A DNA stretch of 64,000 bases from Mycolicibacterium sp. S2-37 (GTDB taxonomy: Bacteria; Actinomycetota; Actinomycetes; Mycobacteriales; Mycobacteriaceae). The notes under the pieces were generated by a model. The model saw nothing but the letters and a program-made list of their open reading frames with translations, did not search any database and was not told where the DNA came from. Numbering within the stretch: the stretch's first letter is position 1; every line of letters begins with the position of its first letter. The translations under genes were made by a program, and so were the position numbers. The stretch lies in contig NZ_JAFEVR010000010.1 of assembly GCF_017352375.1 (NCBI RefSeq), forward strand, positions 238,914 to 302,913, in the 5' to 3' direction. This document shows positions 49,135 to 58,319 of this stretch, piece after piece.

Positions 49135-51005
49135 CGACCCCACAGCACCTGTCCGACCGCTACGAGCTCGGGGAGATCCTCGGCTTCGGCGGCATGTCCG
49201 AGGTTCACCTCGCACGCGACACGCGGCTGCACCGCGACGTCGCGATCAAGGTGCTGCGCGCAGACCTGGCCCGCGACCCGAGCTTCTACCTGCGGTTCCG
49301 CCGTGAGGCGCAGAACGCCGCCGCCCTGAACCATCCCGCGATCGTCGCGGTCTACGACACCGGTGAAGCCGAGACCCCGACCGGCCCGCTGCCCTACATC
49401 GTGATGGAGTACGTCGACGGCGTCACGCTGCGTGACATCGTCCACACCGAGGGCCCGATGCCGCCCAAGCGGGCACTGGAGGTCATTGCCGACGCCTGCC
49501 AGGCGCTGAACTTCAGCCACCAGCACGGCACCATCCACCGCGACGTCAAGCCCGCCAACATCATGATCAGCAAGACCGGCGCGGTGAAGGTGATGGACTT
49601 CGGCATCGCCAAAGCGCTGGCCGACGCCAACAGCGTCACCCAGACCGCAGCCGTGATCGGCACGGCGCAGTACCTCTCGCCCGAGCAGGCCCGCGGGGAG
49701 AAGGTCGACGCCCGTTCGGATGTGTACTCGCTGGGCTGCGTGCTCTACGAGTTGCTCACCGGTGAGCCGCCGTTCGTCGGCGACTCCCCGGTCGCGGTGG
49801 CGTATCAGCACGTCCGGGAGGATCCGGTGCCGCCGTCGCAGCGGCATGCGGGGATCACGCCCGACCTCGACGCGGTGGTGCTCAAGGCGCTGGCCAAGAA
49901 CCCCGACAACCGCTACCAGACCGCGGCGGAACTGCGCGCCGACCTGGTGCGGGTGCACAGTGGCGAACCGCCGGAGGCGCCCAAGGTGCTCACCGAGGCC
50001 GAACGCACGTCGATGATGTCGGCGGCGCCCGCCCACGGCCGCACCGAGCCGATCGCGCACATGCCGCGGCCCGAACCCCGTCCCGCCGACCGGGGCCGCG
50101 GCGGGTCAATCGGCCGTTGGCTGATCGCCGTGGCCGTCCTGGCGATCCTGACCGTCGCCGTGACGATCGCCATCAACTCTTTCGGCGGGGAGACCCGCGC
50201 CGTTCAGGTCCCGGACGTCACCGGCCAGGTGTCGGCCGAGGCCATCGCCCAACTGCAGAACGCCGGTTTCGCGGTGCGCACCCAGCAGGAGCCGAACTCC
50301 GATGTCCCGCCCGATCACGTGATCGGCACCACCCCCGAGGCCAACACCGAGGCGGCCGCGGGTGACGAGATCACCATCAACGTCTCGACGGGTCCTGAGC
50401 AGCGCGAGGTGCCCGACGTGAAGGCGCTGACCTACGCCGAGGCGGTCCGCGAGCTCACCGACGCCGGTTTCGGCCGGTTCCGGCAGCAGGCGTCGCCGTC
50501 CACCCCGGACCTCAAGGACCGGGTGATGGCGACCAACCCGCCGGCCAACCAAACCTCGGCGATCACCAACGAGATCACGATCATCGTCGGCTCGGGTCCG
50601 GAGAGCCGTGCGGTGCCGTCGGTGATCGGCCAGAGCGTGGAGTCCGCCCAGCAGATCCTGACCGCGTCGGGTTTCCGGAATTCGGTGCCGGTCGAGGTGG
50701 ACAGCACCGAACCAGCCGGTCAGGTCCTCGGCAGTACGCCGGCGGCCGCCGAGAACGTTCCGGTGGACACACTCATCCAGCTGCAGGTGTCACGCGGCAA
50801 CCAGTTCGTGATGCCGGACCTCACCGGGCAGTTCTGGACCGATGCCGAACCGCGGCTGCGGGCGCTGGGGTGGACCGGCGTGCTCGACAAAGGTGGTGAC
50901 GTGCAGAACAGCGGTCAGCGCACGAACGCGGTGGTACGCCAGAGCCCGCCGCCGGGCTCCGGCGTCAACTTCGACAGCCGGATCACGCTGAACTTCGCGT
51001 CGTAG
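49131..51005 (+). CDS. pknB: PknB, PASTA-domain receptor Ser/Thr protein kinase
   Basis: A 624-aa kinase. Kinase domain 11-275: Gly loop GFGGMSEVH, VAIKVL lysine, HRDVKPAN, DFGIAKA, activation loop TQTAAVIGTAQYLSPE. A juxtamembrane part, a TM helix near 335-355 and four extracellular PASTA modules follow (beginning VQVPDVTGQ, REVPDVKAL, RAVPSVIGQ, FVMPDLTGQ). PASTA domains sense muropeptide or lipid II. ATG 49131 (MTTPQHLSDRYELGEILG) matches the family, overlaps pknA by 4 bases, and excludes the upstream ATG at 49113. The last 23 bases overlap trpG in antisense. Confidence 0.97.
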   Translation: MTTPQHLSDRYELGEILGFGGMSEVHLARDTRLHRDVAIKVLRADLARDPSFYLRFRREAQNAAALNHPAIVAVYDTGEAETPTGPLPYIVMEYVDGVTLRDIVHTEGPMPPKRALEVIADACQALNFSHQHGTIHRDVKPANIMISKTGAVKVMDFGIAKALADANSVTQTAAVIGTAQYLSPEQARGEKVDARSDVYSLGCVLYELLTGEPPFVGDSPVAVAYQHVREDPVPPSQRHAGITPDLDAVVLKALAKNPDNRYQTAAELRADLVRVHSGEPPEAPKVLTEAERTSMMSAAPAHGRTEPIAHMPRPEPRPADRGRGGSIGRWLIAVAVLAILTVAVTIAINSFGGETRAVQVPDVTGQVSAEAIAQLQNAGFAVRTQQEPNSDVPPDHVIGTTPEANTEAAAGDEITINVSTGPEQREVPDVKALTYAEAVRELTDAGFGRFRQQASPSTPDLKDRVMATNPPANQTSAITNEITIIVGSGPESRAVPSVIGQSVESAQQILTASGFRNSVPVEVDSTEPAGQVLGSTPAAAENVPVDTLIQLQVSRGNQFVMPDLTGQFWTDAEPRLRALGWTGVLDKGGDVQNSGQRTNAVVRQSPPPGSGVNFDSRITLNFAS

Positions 51006-51669
51006 CGGCCAGCGGGCTGGTCCGCAGCGTCGTCGCGACCTCATTCTCCAGCTGGGCGACCAGCGCCTCCGCCGGCGCCTGGCCGCAGTAGCCCAGCCAG
51101 TTCGCCAGCATCCGGTGCCCGCCCTGGGTGAGGATCGATTCGGGGTGGAACTGCACGCCGTGGATGGGCAGCTCGGCGTGCCGCACGCCCATGATCACGC
51201 CGCTGGGCGTGCGGGCGGTGACATCGAGCTCGTCGGGCACGGTGTCGGGCAGGATCGTCAGTGAGTGGTACCGGGTGGCGGTGAACGGGTCGGGCAGCCC
51301 CCGCAGCACACCGGTGTCGGCGTGCTGGACGACGCTGGTCTTACCGTGCAGGAGTTCCGGGGCCCGGTCGACGGTCGCGCCGAAGGCGACGCCGATCGCC
51401 TGATGTCCCAGACACACACCCAGCAGCGGGGTCTGCGCCGCCGCGCAGGCTTGCACCAGCGGGATCGACGCCCCGGCACGCTCGGGGGTGCCCGGGCCGG
51501 GGCTGAGCAGTACGCCGTCGAAGTCGACGGCGGCCGAGGCGATCGCGGCCTCGGTGCCCAGGTGGGCGTCGTCGTTGCGCCACACCGTTGCCTCGACGCC
51601 GAGCTGGCCCAGGTACTGGACCAGGTTGAAGACGAAGCTGTCGTAGTTGTCGACGACCAGGATGCGCAT
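50983..51669 (-). CDS. trpG: Glutamine amidotransferase of anthranilate/aminodeoxychorismate synthase (TrpG/PabA)
   Basis: A 228-aa class I glutamine amidotransferase: MRILVVDNYDSFVFNLVQYL, LLSPGPGTPE, nucleophile GVCLGHQAIG, and the His-Glu pair HGVQFHPES. It supplies ammonia to TrpE or PabB for tryptophan or folate synthesis; with no synthase gene adjacent it may serve both. It is the Rv0013 position gene. It is convergent with pknB, overlapping its end by 23 bases. ATG 51669 is the only start fitting the family. Confidence 0.93.
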   Translation of the reverse strand: MRILVVDNYDSFVFNLVQYLGQLGVEATVWRNDDAHLGTEAAIASAAVDFDGVLLSPGPGTPERAGASIPLVQACAAAQTPLLGVCLGHQAIGVAFGATVDRAPELLHGKTSVVQHADTGVLRGLPDPFTATRYHSLTILPDTVPDELDVTARTPSGVIMGVRHAELPIHGVQFHPESILTQGGHRMLANWLGYCGQAPAEALVAQLENEVATTLRTSPLAATTRSSA

Positions 51670-51700
51670 CCGACCAGGTTACTGGGTCGATGACGGCGGA

Positions 51701-52501
51701 TCAGTAGCCGATCGGCCCCGCGGGCACCGCGAAGCGCATCCGCACCGGCTGGGTGTATCCGACCACCTGCACGGTGCTCTTCACCTCCTCGGTGTAGCCG
51801 AGGCCGAACCGCAGCACGTACTGCTTGTAGAGCGACACCAGCGGTGCGGCCGACAGGGCGGCCTGCATGGCGGCGAAGTCACCGATCGCGGTGATGACGT
51901 AGGGCGGGCTGTAGGTGCGACCGTTCAGTAGCAGGGTGTTGCCGACGCAGCGGGCCGCCGAGGTGGCGATGAGGCGCTGGTCCTGCAGCTGGACGGCCTC
52001 GGCGCCCGCGCTCCACAGCGCGTTGAGCACGGCCTGGATGTCCTGCTGGTGCACGACGAGGTCGTCGGGGGAGGCGTCGCGGGGGTATCGGCCGTCGGCG
52101 TCGCGCTGCGCGTCGTTGAGGGTGACGACCAGGCCTGGGCCGGTCATGGCGTCGAGGCCGGCGTCGGCGGCCAGCGCCCCGGATCGTTCGGCGATCGCGG
52201 TCAGGGCGGCGTCCACGCTGGGCGACCCGCCGTGGAAGCCGTCGACCGCCGCGGCCAGACCGTCACGTTCGGCGCTGAGCCGGTCGACGGACTGCTGCGC
52301 CTCCTGCACCAGATCGACGAGGCGGGGGGCGTCGCTGCGGCGGATCTCATCGCCTCCGGATACGCCGTGGGTGGCGGCGAGCAGCAGGCCGGCCGCCAGG
52401 CACACCACCGGCACGCCCACCCGCCACCCGGAGACGCCGGCCCGACCTGGCCGGGCCGCCGGAGCTCCCTCGTCGGGTGCAACGCTAATCTGGGTGGGCA
52501 T
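51701..52501 (-). CDS. DUF881 membrane-anchored protein
   Basis: A 266-aa protein with one N-terminal TM helix (residues about 23-42, VGVPVVCLAAGLLLAATHG), a coiled-coil-like helix (LVDLVQEAQQSVDRLSAERD) and the DUF881 fold (MTGPGLVVTLNDAQ, LWSAGAEAVQLQDQRLIATS, PPYVITAIGDFAAMQAAL). DUF881 resembles RNF/FtsL-type envelope proteins in Firmicutes and Actinobacteria; its position beside crgA (Rv0012 slot) suggests a division-related role. The start may be 52501, 52510 or 52531; 52501 avoids crowding the divergent crgA promoter. Confidence 0.82.
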   Translation of the reverse strand: MPTQISVAPDEGAPAARPGRAGVSGWRVGVPVVCLAAGLLLAATHGVSGGDEIRRSDAPRLVDLVQEAQQSVDRLSAERDGLAAAVDGFHGGSPSVDAALTAIAERSGALAADAGLDAMTGPGLVVTLNDAQRDADGRYPRDASPDDLVVHQQDIQAVLNALWSAGAEAVQLQDQRLIATSAARCVGNTLLLNGRTYSPPYVITAIGDFAAMQAALSAAPLVSLYKQYVLRFGLGYTEEVKSTVQVVGYTQPVRMRFAVPAGPIGY

Positions 52502-52539
52502 CCGCACCATCGTCGCACTGACAGCTCGCAAAGGTAACC

Positions 52540-52824
52540 ATGCCCAAGTCCAAGGTCCGTAAGAAGAACGACTTCACCGCGACGACGGTGAGCCGGACGC
52601 CGGTCAAGGTCAAAGCAGGACCCTCGAGTATGTGGTTCGTCGTCCTGTTCATCAGCCTGATGATCTTCGGGCTCATCTGGCTGCTCGTCTTCCAGCTCGC
52701 GGCAACCAACCCGGTGGATGCACCGGGCGCCCTGCAGTGGATGGCCGACCTCGGGCCGTGGAACTACGCCATCGCGTTTGCCTTCATGATCACCGGGTTG
52801 CTCCTGACGATGCGCTGGCGCTGA
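52540..52824 (+). CDS. crgA: CrgA, cell-division membrane protein
   Basis: A 94-aa protein: basic N-terminus MPKSKVRKKNDF, two TM helices (about 31-54 and 73-92), short periplasmic loop (NPVDAPGALQWMADLG). CrgA recruits and stabilises FtsZ, FtsQ, FtsI and CwsA at the septum. Length and sequence match Rv0011c. It is divergent from the DUF881 gene and is followed by a strong hairpin. Confidence 0.96.
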   Translation: MPKSKVRKKNDFTATTVSRTPVKVKAGPSSMWFVVLFISLMIFGLIWLLVFQLAATNPVDAPGALQWMADLGPWNYAIAFAFMITGLLLTMRWR

Positions 52825-52826
52825 TG

Positions 52827-52856
52827 CGCCGGGGCGGTCCCACGCACGCCCCGGCG
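52827..52856 (+). terminator. Hairpin terminator after crgA
   Basis: A perfect 10-bp stem (CGCCGGGGCG / CGCCCCGGCG) with a 10-base loop starts 2 bases after the crgA stop codon. Confidence 0.7.
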
Positions 52857-52979
52857 GCCGCGTGAGCGACCCGCGCAGCAACGCTGAGCATGTCCAATCA
52901 CATCCATGTAGTTCATCCCCATTGGGGATAGCACCTGTGGATAACGGCATCAGTCGCGGTAAGAGGGTGTGAATAGACC

Positions 52980-53402
52980 ATGCAGCAAACTCACTGGGGA
53001 CCGCATCCGGCGGGAATCGCTGGTTGTGGGCTCTTCGGTCTGATTATGGCTACCGCCTGTGTGACCGTCGTCACAGATGCGCCTGGGCGCGTCCTCACCG
53101 GTGTCGCCGCCGTGGGTTTGCTCGCTTTCGCAACGATGTCGTGGCGCGCGCGCCCCAAGCTGGCAATCACCGAAGCCGGTCTGGTGATCCGCGGGTGGTG
53201 GCGCACGCAGGTGCTGACCCGTGCTGAGCTCCAGCTCATCCGGATCACCGAGTTCCGTCGGCTGGCCCGTAAGGTGCGGCTGCTGGAGATCGAGACGACC
53301 GACGACCGGCTGATCATCTTCACCCGCTGGGACCTGGGCACCGATCCGCTGGGTGTCCTGGACGCACTGACGGCGGCCGGCTATGCCGGCCGCCGTCAAT
53401 GA
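52980..53402 (+). CDS. PH-domain membrane protein (Rv0010c-like)
   Basis: A 140-aa protein with two TM helices (about 12-32 and 38-56) and a C-terminal PH/bPH2-type domain (AITEAGLVIRGWWRTQVLTR, VRLLEIETTDDRLIIFTRWD). It matches the hypothetical gene between crgA and ppiA in mycobacteria. The function is unknown; bPH domains are often envelope-associated. The end is 13 bases from the convergent ppiA stop. Confidence 0.85.
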   Translation: MQQTHWGPHPAGIAGCGLFGLIMATACVTVVTDAPGRVLTGVAAVGLLAFATMSWRARPKLAITEAGLVIRGWWRTQVLTRAELQLIRITEFRRLARKVRLLEIETTDDRLIIFTRWDLGTDPLGVLDALTAAGYAGRRQ

Positions 53403-53415
53403 ACGTCGGTGAGGG

Positions 53416-53943
<528 letters not shown>

Positions 53944-54050
53944 GGGAAGTCAGTGTGCCATTAGTGATTGGGCGTCGTGCCGACGGGGGAGATGGCAGGC
54001 TGTCTTCACTACTCTCACGCTGTGGATCGGTCCTTGTCGAAAGGTGACGC

Positions 54051-54470
54051 ATGAGCTTGAAAGCAGACGTCCGGCTGGCCCCCCGCCAGCGGCTGGCCCG
54101 CGGCCTGAAGTACACCGCCGTCGGCCCTGTCGACGTCACCCGCGGTGTGGTCGGCATCGGGGTGGACTCCACCGCCGCCACCGCAGCGGCGCTGCGCAAG
54201 CGCTACCGCAGCGGGCAGCTGCGCAAGGAGCTCGCCGCCGCGCAGCAGACGTTGGCCCAGGAGCTCACCGCGGCACAGGAACTGGTCACCGGCCTGCCGC
54301 AGACGCTGCAGGCGCGCCGGGCCAAGCGGCGCAGGCGCCCGCTGGTCATCGCCGGGGTCGCGGCCGCGGTGCTGGCCGGGGGAGCGGTGGCGTTCTCGAT
54401 CGTCCGGCGCTCGACGCAACCGGAGCCCTCGCCGCTGCCGCCCAGCGTCGAGGTGACGCCCAAGCCCTAG
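54051..54470 (+). CDS. cwsA: CwsA, cell wall synthesis and shape protein
   Basis: A 139-aa protein: basic/helical N-terminal part (MSLKADVRLAPRQRLARGLK), a coiled-coil-like helix around 58-90 (LRKELAAAQQTLAQELTAAQ), a C-terminal TM helix (about 98-118) and a short Pro-rich tail. CwsA works with Wag31 and CrgA at pole and septum. It is the Rv0008c position gene, convergent with tRNA-Ala. Confidence 0.93.
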   Translation: MSLKADVRLAPRQRLARGLKYTAVGPVDVTRGVVGIGVDSTAATAAALRKRYRSGQLRKELAAAQQTLAQELTAAQELVTGLPQTLQARRAKRRRRPLVIAGVAAAVLAGGAVAFSIVRRSTQPEPSPLPPSVEVTPKP

Positions 54471-54473
54471 GGG

Positions 54474-54501
54474 CCGCCGGTAAGTGCCCCTCGCCCGGCG
54501 G
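54474..54501. terminator. Weak hairpin between cwsA and tRNA-Ala
   Basis: CCGCCGG (54474-54480) pairs with CCGGCGG (54495-54501) over a 14-base loop, in the convergent spacer after cwsA and beyond the tRNA-Ala 3' end. Confidence 0.35.
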
Positions 54502-54521
54502 TCGCCGCGCGGAAAGGATTG

Positions 54522-54594
54522 TGGAGCCTAGGAGATTCGAACTCCTGACATCTGCCTTGCAAAGGCAGCGCTCTACCAACTGAGCTAAGGCCCC
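54522..54594 (-). tRNA. alaT: tRNA-Ala (anticodon TGC)
   Basis: A 73-base tRNA without encoded CCA. Acceptor GGGGCCT / AGGCTCC, anticodon stem CTGCC/GGCAG with loop TTTGCAA (TGC), T arm AGGAG-TTCGAAT-CTCCT. It is the alaT next to ileT and gyrA in mycobacteria. Confidence 0.96.
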
Positions 54595-54601
54595 TCGTCG
54601 G

Positions 54602-54706
54602 TCAGGCTGACCGCTCGTCGAGCTCGTGCCACACCTCGGGCCCGCGCCGTGACCGCCAGACCAGAATCGACACCGCCACCGCAGCGAGCACCACCACCAG
54701 CCGCAT
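54602..54706 (-). CDS. DLW-39-like small membrane protein (34 aa)
   Basis: A 34-aa open frame between the two tRNAs: MRLVVVLAAVAVSILVWRSR followed by GPEVWHELDERSA. It has one N-terminal TM helix and an acidic tail with a Trp. ATG 54706 is preceded by AAGGGGGG at the right distance. NCBI-annotated DLW-39 proteins are similar 35-40-aa genes found near gyrA/tRNA in Actinobacteria; here the DLW motif would be EVW. The function is unknown. Too short for ordinary gene callers, but the ribosome site, helix and location support it. Confidence 0.7.
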   Translation of the reverse strand: MRLVVVLAAVAVSILVWRSRRGPEVWHELDERSA

Positions 54707-54752
54707 GGCGCCCCCCTTCGTCGGGCTCGTCCGGTGTGACCAGCCTGTCCAG

Positions 54753-54826
54753 TGGGCCTAGGAGGACTCGAACCTCCGACCTCTTCGTTATCAGCGAAGC
54801 GCTCTAACCGCCTGAGCTATAGGCCC
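54753..54826 (-). tRNA. ileT: tRNA-Ile (anticodon GAT)
   Basis: A 74-base tRNA without CCA: acceptor GGGCCTA/TAGGCCC, anticodon stem TTCGC with loop CTGATAA (GAT), T arm GGAGG-TTCGAGT-CCTCC. It is upstream of tRNA-Ala on the same strand and downstream of gyrA. Confidence 0.96.
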
Positions 54827-54899
54827 GTGATCGTCACAGGGACGAGCAGCGAGATTACCGTAACCGCGGCTCTGGCCCCAAATTCCGGTCGGCGCTCAC

Positions 54900-55763
54900 C
54901 TAGTCGCGGTCAGCCAGGGTGACCTCGACGCCGCCGACGAGGTCGGTGGTGAGGTTGTAGATGAACGCTCCGGCGGTCGCCATCGCCGACAGGATCACGA
55001 TGTTGACCAACCCGATCAGGGCAGCACCGCCGAAGATCGTGCCGCTGGAGACGAGCTCACCGCTGCTGGCCCCGCTGGTGCTGGTCAGCAGGTCACCGAC
55101 GTTGCTGTTGAGCTTGTCCCACACGCCCATCCCGCCCAGGACGAGGTACAGGAACGCCACGGCGATCATCCAGACGAAGAACAGCGCCACCGACAGCACC
55201 AGCGACACCTTCAACGCACTCCACGGGTCGACGCGGCGGATCTGCATGCTGGCCCGCACCGGCCCACGCGGGGGGCGGCTGCTCACCTGCGTCCGCGGCG
55301 CCTGCCGGTTGGACGACTCGCTCGCCGGTCGGTCACCGCCGGTCTTGCGCTGCGGCGGTCGAGGCACCGGCCCGGACAGGTCGGGCAGTTCGCTGGCGTA
55401 CGCCTCGGGCCGGGCCTCCGGCCGCGGCGTCTCCACGCGCTCGGTGGTGCGCACCGGGGCGTGGGTCTCCTCGGTCGGAGCCGTTCCGCTGGTGGGGAAG
55501 CGGGTGGTGGCACGCGCCTCGGCGCCGGGGACTCCCGTCGCGGTCCCGCCGGCCGGCCGGGCGGCGTCCTGCCGGGCCGGCGTCTCCTGCGGGCGGGCGG
55601 GCCCCTGCGGCGGGCGGACGCCCTGGCGTCCGCGCTGCCAGGGCGGCACCTCCCCGCCGTCGGTGACGGGGCCGTTCGCCGACGGGGAACGCCCGGGGGA
55701 ACCGTTGCCGCCCCCCGGGCTCTCGCCCGAGCGCGGATATCCCGGCTCGTTGGGTGCACTCAC
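54900..55763 (-). CDS. DUF3566 membrane protein (Rv0007-like)
   Basis: A 287-aa protein. Residues 1-165 are a disordered Pro/Arg/Gly-rich cytosolic region. The DUF3566 domain follows with two TM helices (about 185-212 and 245-270) around a periplasmic loop (MGVWDKLNSNVGDLLTSTSG). GTG 55763 lies 17 bases after the gyrA stop, so it is probably co-transcribed with gyrase. The function is unknown; it occupies the Rv0007 slot. Confidence 0.9.
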   Translation of the reverse strand: MSAPNEPGYPRSGESPGGGNGSPGRSPSANGPVTDGGEVPPWQRGRQGVRPPQGPARPQETPARQDAARPAGGTATGVPGAEARATTRFPTSGTAPTEETHAPVRTTERVETPRPEARPEAYASELPDLSGPVPRPPQRKTGGDRPASESSNRQAPRTQVSSRPPRGPVRASMQIRRVDPWSALKVSLVLSVALFFVWMIAVAFLYLVLGGMGVWDKLNSNVGDLLTSTSGASSGELVSSGTIFGGAALIGLVNIVILSAMATAGAFIYNLTTDLVGGVEVTLADRD

Positions 55764-55780
55764 CTACGGCTCCTCACTGA

Positions 55781-58291
55781 TCAGGGCGCTTCCGGGTCGG
55801 TGTTGACCTCGTCTGTGCCGTCGCCCGCCTCAGCGTTGCGCGCGATGGCAATCAGTGTGTCGCCCTCACCCAGGTTCATCAACCGAACACCCTTGGTCTG
55901 CCGTCCGGCCTTTCGGACCTGACGGGCCGCCGTCCGGATGACACCGCCGCCGGAGGTGATGGCGTACAGCTCGGTGTCGTCATCGACGATCAACGCTCCG
56001 ACAAGATTGCCACGTCGGCGGTCGTACTGGATCGTCAGGATGCCCTTGCCGCCGCGGCCCTGTGCCGTGTACTCGTCGATCGGGGTCCGCTTGGCGTAGC
56101 CGCCGGCCGTCGCGACCAGCAGATAGGTATCGGGCCGGACCACGTTGAGCGAGAGCAGCCGGTCGTCGGTGTTGAAGCGCATACCCTGCACGCCGGAGGT
56201 GGCGCGGCCCATCGGCCGCAACGCCTCGTCGGTGGCCGAGAAGCGGATCGACTGGCCGTTCGCGGAGACCAGCAGCAGGTCGTCCTCGGCGGAGCACAGC
56301 ACCGCGCCGACCAGCTCGTCGCCGTCGCGCAGGTTCACTGCGACGATGCCTCCGGAGCGGTTGGAGTCGAACTCGACCAGACGGGACTTCTTGACCAGAC
56401 CGTTGCGGGTCGCGAGGACCAGGTACTGCGCGTCCTCGTAGCTCTTGATCTGGATGACCTGGGCGATGCGCTCGTTGGGCTGGAAGGCCAGCAGGTTCGC
56501 CACGTGCTGTCCGCGCGCGGTCCGCGACGCCTCCGGCAGCTCGTAGGCCTTCGCCCGGTACACCCGGCCCTGCGTGGTGAAGAACAGGATCCAGTCATGG
56601 GTGGAGCAGACGAAGAAGTGGTTGACGATGTCGTCCTGCTTGAGGCCGGCGCCCTGCACACCCTTTCCGCCGCGCTTCTGGCTGCGGTACAGATCGGTCT
56701 TGGTGCGCTTGGCGTAGCCGGTCTCGGTGATGGTGACGACGACGTCCTCACGAGCGATCAGATCCTCGTCGCTGACCTCACCGTCGGCGGGCACGATCCG
56801 GGTCCGGCGGTCGTCGCCGTACTTGTCGACGATCTCCTTGAGCTCGTCACGCACGATCGCGCGCTGCCGCTCCGGCTTGGCCAGGATGTCCTCGAGATCG
56901 GCGATCTCCGCCTCGATCTTGGCGAGGTCGTCGACGATGCGCTGGCGCTCCAGGGCGGCCAGGCGCCGCAGCTGCATGTCCAGGATCGCCTGGGCCTGGA
57001 TCTCGTCGATGTCGAGGAGCTCGATCAGGCCCTGGCGGGCGATGTCGACGGTCTGCGACGCCCGGATCAGGGCGATCACCTCGTCGAGCGCGTCGAGTGC
57101 CTTGACCAGACCGCGCAGGATGTGGGCGCGTTCGTTGGCTTTGCGCAACCGGTACCGGGTCCGCCGAATGATCACGTCGAGCTGATGGTCGACGTAGTAG
57201 CGGATCATCTGGTCGAGCCGCAGGGTGCGCGGCACCCCGTCGACGATCGACAGCATGTTGGCACCGAAGCTGGTCTGCAGCTGGGTGTGCTTGTAGAGGT
57301 TGTTCAGCACCACCTTGGCAACGGCGTCACGCTTGATCTCGACGACGATGCGCAGGCCGACGCGGTCGCTGGACTGGTCCTCGATGTTGGAGATGCCGCC
57401 GAGCTTGCCGTCGCGGACCTGCTCGGCGATCGAGGTGATGAAGTTGTCGTGGTTGACCTGATACGGCAGCTCGGTGATGACGATGCCGGTGCGACCGCGG
57501 CTGTCCTCCTCGATCTCGACGACACCGCGCATGCGGATCGAGCCGCGTCCGGTCTTGTAGGTGTCCTCGATGCCCTGGCTGCCGACGATCAGACCATGGG
57601 TGGGGAAGTCCGGACCCTTGACCCGCTCGCAGACCGCGGCCAGGGTGGTCTCCTCGTCGGCCTCGAAGTTGTCCAGGCACCAGTACACCGCCTCGGCGAG
57701 TTCGCGGAGGTTGTGCGGCGGGATGTTGGTCGCCATACCGACTGCGATACCGCCCGAGCCGTTGGCCAGCAGGCTGGGGAACCGGCTGGGCAGTACGGTC
57801 GGTTCCTGCACGCGGCCGTCGTAGTTCGGGATGAAATCGACTGTCTCCTCGTCGATTTCACGCAGCATCTCCATCGCCAACGGAGTGAGCCGCGCCTCGG
57901 TGTATCGCATGGCGGCCGGCGGATCGTTGCCCGGCGACCCGAAGTTGCCCTGTCCGTCGACCATCGGATAGCGCAGCGACCACGGCTGGGCCATCCGCAC
58001 CAGGGTGTCGTAGATCGACGCGTCGCCGTGCGGGTGGTAGTTGCCCATCGTCTCGGCAACCGACCGTGCGGATTTCGCGTGTCCGCGGTCCGGGCGGAAG
58101 CCGGAGTCGTACATCGCATAGAGCACGCGGCGGTGCACGGGCTTGAGGCCGTCGCGCACCTCGGGCAGCGCGCGCCCGACGATGACGCTCATCGCGTAGT
58201 CGATGTAGCTGCGCTGCATCTCCTGCTGGATGTCGACCGGTTCGATCCGGTCGCCGGTCTCGTCGCCGGGGGGCAACGTCGTATCAGTCAT
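55781..58291 (-). CDS. gyrA: GyrA, DNA gyrase subunit A
   Basis: An 836-aa type IIA topoisomerase subunit. The winged-helix region carries the catalytic Tyr in EARLTPLAMEMLR-proximal AAMRYTEARL, and the quinolone region HPHGDASIYDTL has the wild-type Ala-Ser-x-x-Asp pattern, with Thr where M. tuberculosis varies Ser/Thr at position 95. The GyrA-box QKRGGKG is near residue 540, and six beta-pinwheel repeats form the C-terminal domain. No intein is present. It forms A2B2 gyrase with GyrB, introducing negative supercoils. It lies 28 bases after gyrB. Confidence 0.98.
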   Translation of the reverse strand: MTDTTLPPGDETGDRIEPVDIQQEMQRSYIDYAMSVIVGRALPEVRDGLKPVHRRVLYAMYDSGFRPDRGHAKSARSVAETMGNYHPHGDASIYDTLVRMAQPWSLRYPMVDGQGNFGSPGNDPPAAMRYTEARLTPLAMEMLREIDEETVDFIPNYDGRVQEPTVLPSRFPSLLANGSGGIAVGMATNIPPHNLRELAEAVYWCLDNFEADEETTLAAVCERVKGPDFPTHGLIVGSQGIEDTYKTGRGSIRMRGVVEIEEDSRGRTGIVITELPYQVNHDNFITSIAEQVRDGKLGGISNIEDQSSDRVGLRIVVEIKRDAVAKVVLNNLYKHTQLQTSFGANMLSIVDGVPRTLRLDQMIRYYVDHQLDVIIRRTRYRLRKANERAHILRGLVKALDALDEVIALIRASQTVDIARQGLIELLDIDEIQAQAILDMQLRRLAALERQRIVDDLAKIEAEIADLEDILAKPERQRAIVRDELKEIVDKYGDDRRTRIVPADGEVSDEDLIAREDVVVTITETGYAKRTKTDLYRSQKRGGKGVQGAGLKQDDIVNHFFVCSTHDWILFFTTQGRVYRAKAYELPEASRTARGQHVANLLAFQPNERIAQVIQIKSYEDAQYLVLATRNGLVKKSRLVEFDSNRSGGIVAVNLRDGDELVGAVLCSAEDDLLLVSANGQSIRFSATDEALRPMGRATSGVQGMRFNTDDRLLSLNVVRPDTYLLVATAGGYAKRTPIDEYTAQGRGGKGILTIQYDRRRGNLVGALIVDDDTELYAITSGGGVIRTAARQVRKAGRQTKGVRLMNLGEGDTLIAIARNAEAGDGTDEVNTDPEAP

Positions 58292-58319
58292 CGAGGATTC
58301 CTAAATCGGGTATACGTCG

